Source: Methyloglobulus sp.
Lineage (GTDB): Bacteria > Pseudomonadota > Gammaproteobacteria > Methylococcales > Methylomonadaceae
Length of the DNA stretch: 6,845 nt
Assembly (NCBI GenBank): GCA_013140405.1
Contig: JABFSV010000028.1
Span: forward strand, 1-6,845
Direction: 5' to 3'
The stretch's first letter is position 1. The number at the start of each line of letters is the position of its first letter. This document shows, one piece after another, positions 6,820 through 6,845 of this stretch. The position numbers and the translations under genes were made by a program. The notes under the pieces are model-generated. The model had not been told where the DNA came from, did not search any database, and saw only the letters and a program-made list of their open reading frames with translations.

Positions 6820-6837
6820 ATTTAACTGGGATTAAAT
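6820..6837. other. Palindromic 6-6-6 site at the right edge, candidate recombinase crossover core
   Basis: ATTTAA (6820-6825), CTGGGA (6826-6831) and TTAAAT (6832-6837) form a perfect 6-bp inverted repeat around a 6-base centre. Two inverted binding arms around a 6-8 base spacer is the known layout of tyrosine-recombinase core sites. The centre is part of the ACTGGGATT repeat shared with the left edge, and the recombinase operon starts right beside it. The arms are AT-rich, which raises the chance of coincidence, and the left copy lacks matching arms. The function is inferred. Confidence 0.35.
6825..6833. repeat. Right copy of 9-bp terminal direct repeat ACTGGGATT (candidate att site)
   Basis: This is an exact copy of the 9-mer at 11-19 in the same orientation, located 6 bases upstream of the earliest possible start codon of gene A. 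If both are attachment cores, the element between them spans about 6.8 kb, and its ends lie next to gene A on one side and about 210 bases upstream of the antitoxin gene on the other. Confidence 0.4.
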
Positions 6838-6845
6838 AATTTTTA

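Overview
The window is a compact, almost fully coding accessory region from a bacterium, most likely a gamma- or betaproteobacterium. The basis is moderate GC content, Shine-Dalgarno-led genes, a DUF1778/GNAT toxin-antitoxin pair of proteobacterial type, and a recombinase operon resembling those of gammaproteobacterial islands and Tn554-family elements. No housekeeping gene, RNA gene or CRISPR array is visible, so the species cannot be named.

Left part (1-1003, + strand): about 230 bases of upstream DNA hold a plausible sigma70-type promoter and a strong ribosome binding site. They lead into a two-gene toxin-antitoxin operon: a ribbon-helix-helix DUF1778 antitoxin (231-512) and a GNAT acetyltransferase toxin (509-1003) of the TacT/AtaT/KacT type. 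The toxin starts at a GTG inside the overlap GTGA.

Right part (6818 down to 1008, - strand): four genes overlap end to end and read towards the toxin-antitoxin pair. In transcription order they are A (tyrosine recombinase, up to 467 aa), B (631 aa, recombinase fold with two catalytic positions replaced), C (678 aa, complete tyrosine recombinase with a C-terminal Cys cluster) and D (168 aa, helix-turn-helix plus coiled coil). The layout recalls tnpA-tnpB-tnpC of Tn554 with an extra large recombinase-like protein, and also the gamma-mobile-trio (GMT) islands. It probably encodes the integration/excision machinery of a mobile element. Junctions A/B and B/C have the same 8-base overlap and C/D overlaps by 17 bases, so the proteins are probably made together.

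Edges: the 9-mer ACTGGGATT occurs as a direct repeat at 11-19 and 6825-6833, just outside all the genes. The right copy contains a perfect 6-6-6 palindrome (ATTTAA-CTGGGA-TTAAAT), a typical layout for a tyrosine-recombinase crossover site. I infer, without proof, that the window is nearly one whole mobile element of about 6.8 kb. It would carry a four-gene recombination module and a single cargo, a tRNA-acetylating toxin-antitoxin pair that could stabilise it in the host. The two halves converge, with only 4 bases between the toxin stop and the stop of gene D.
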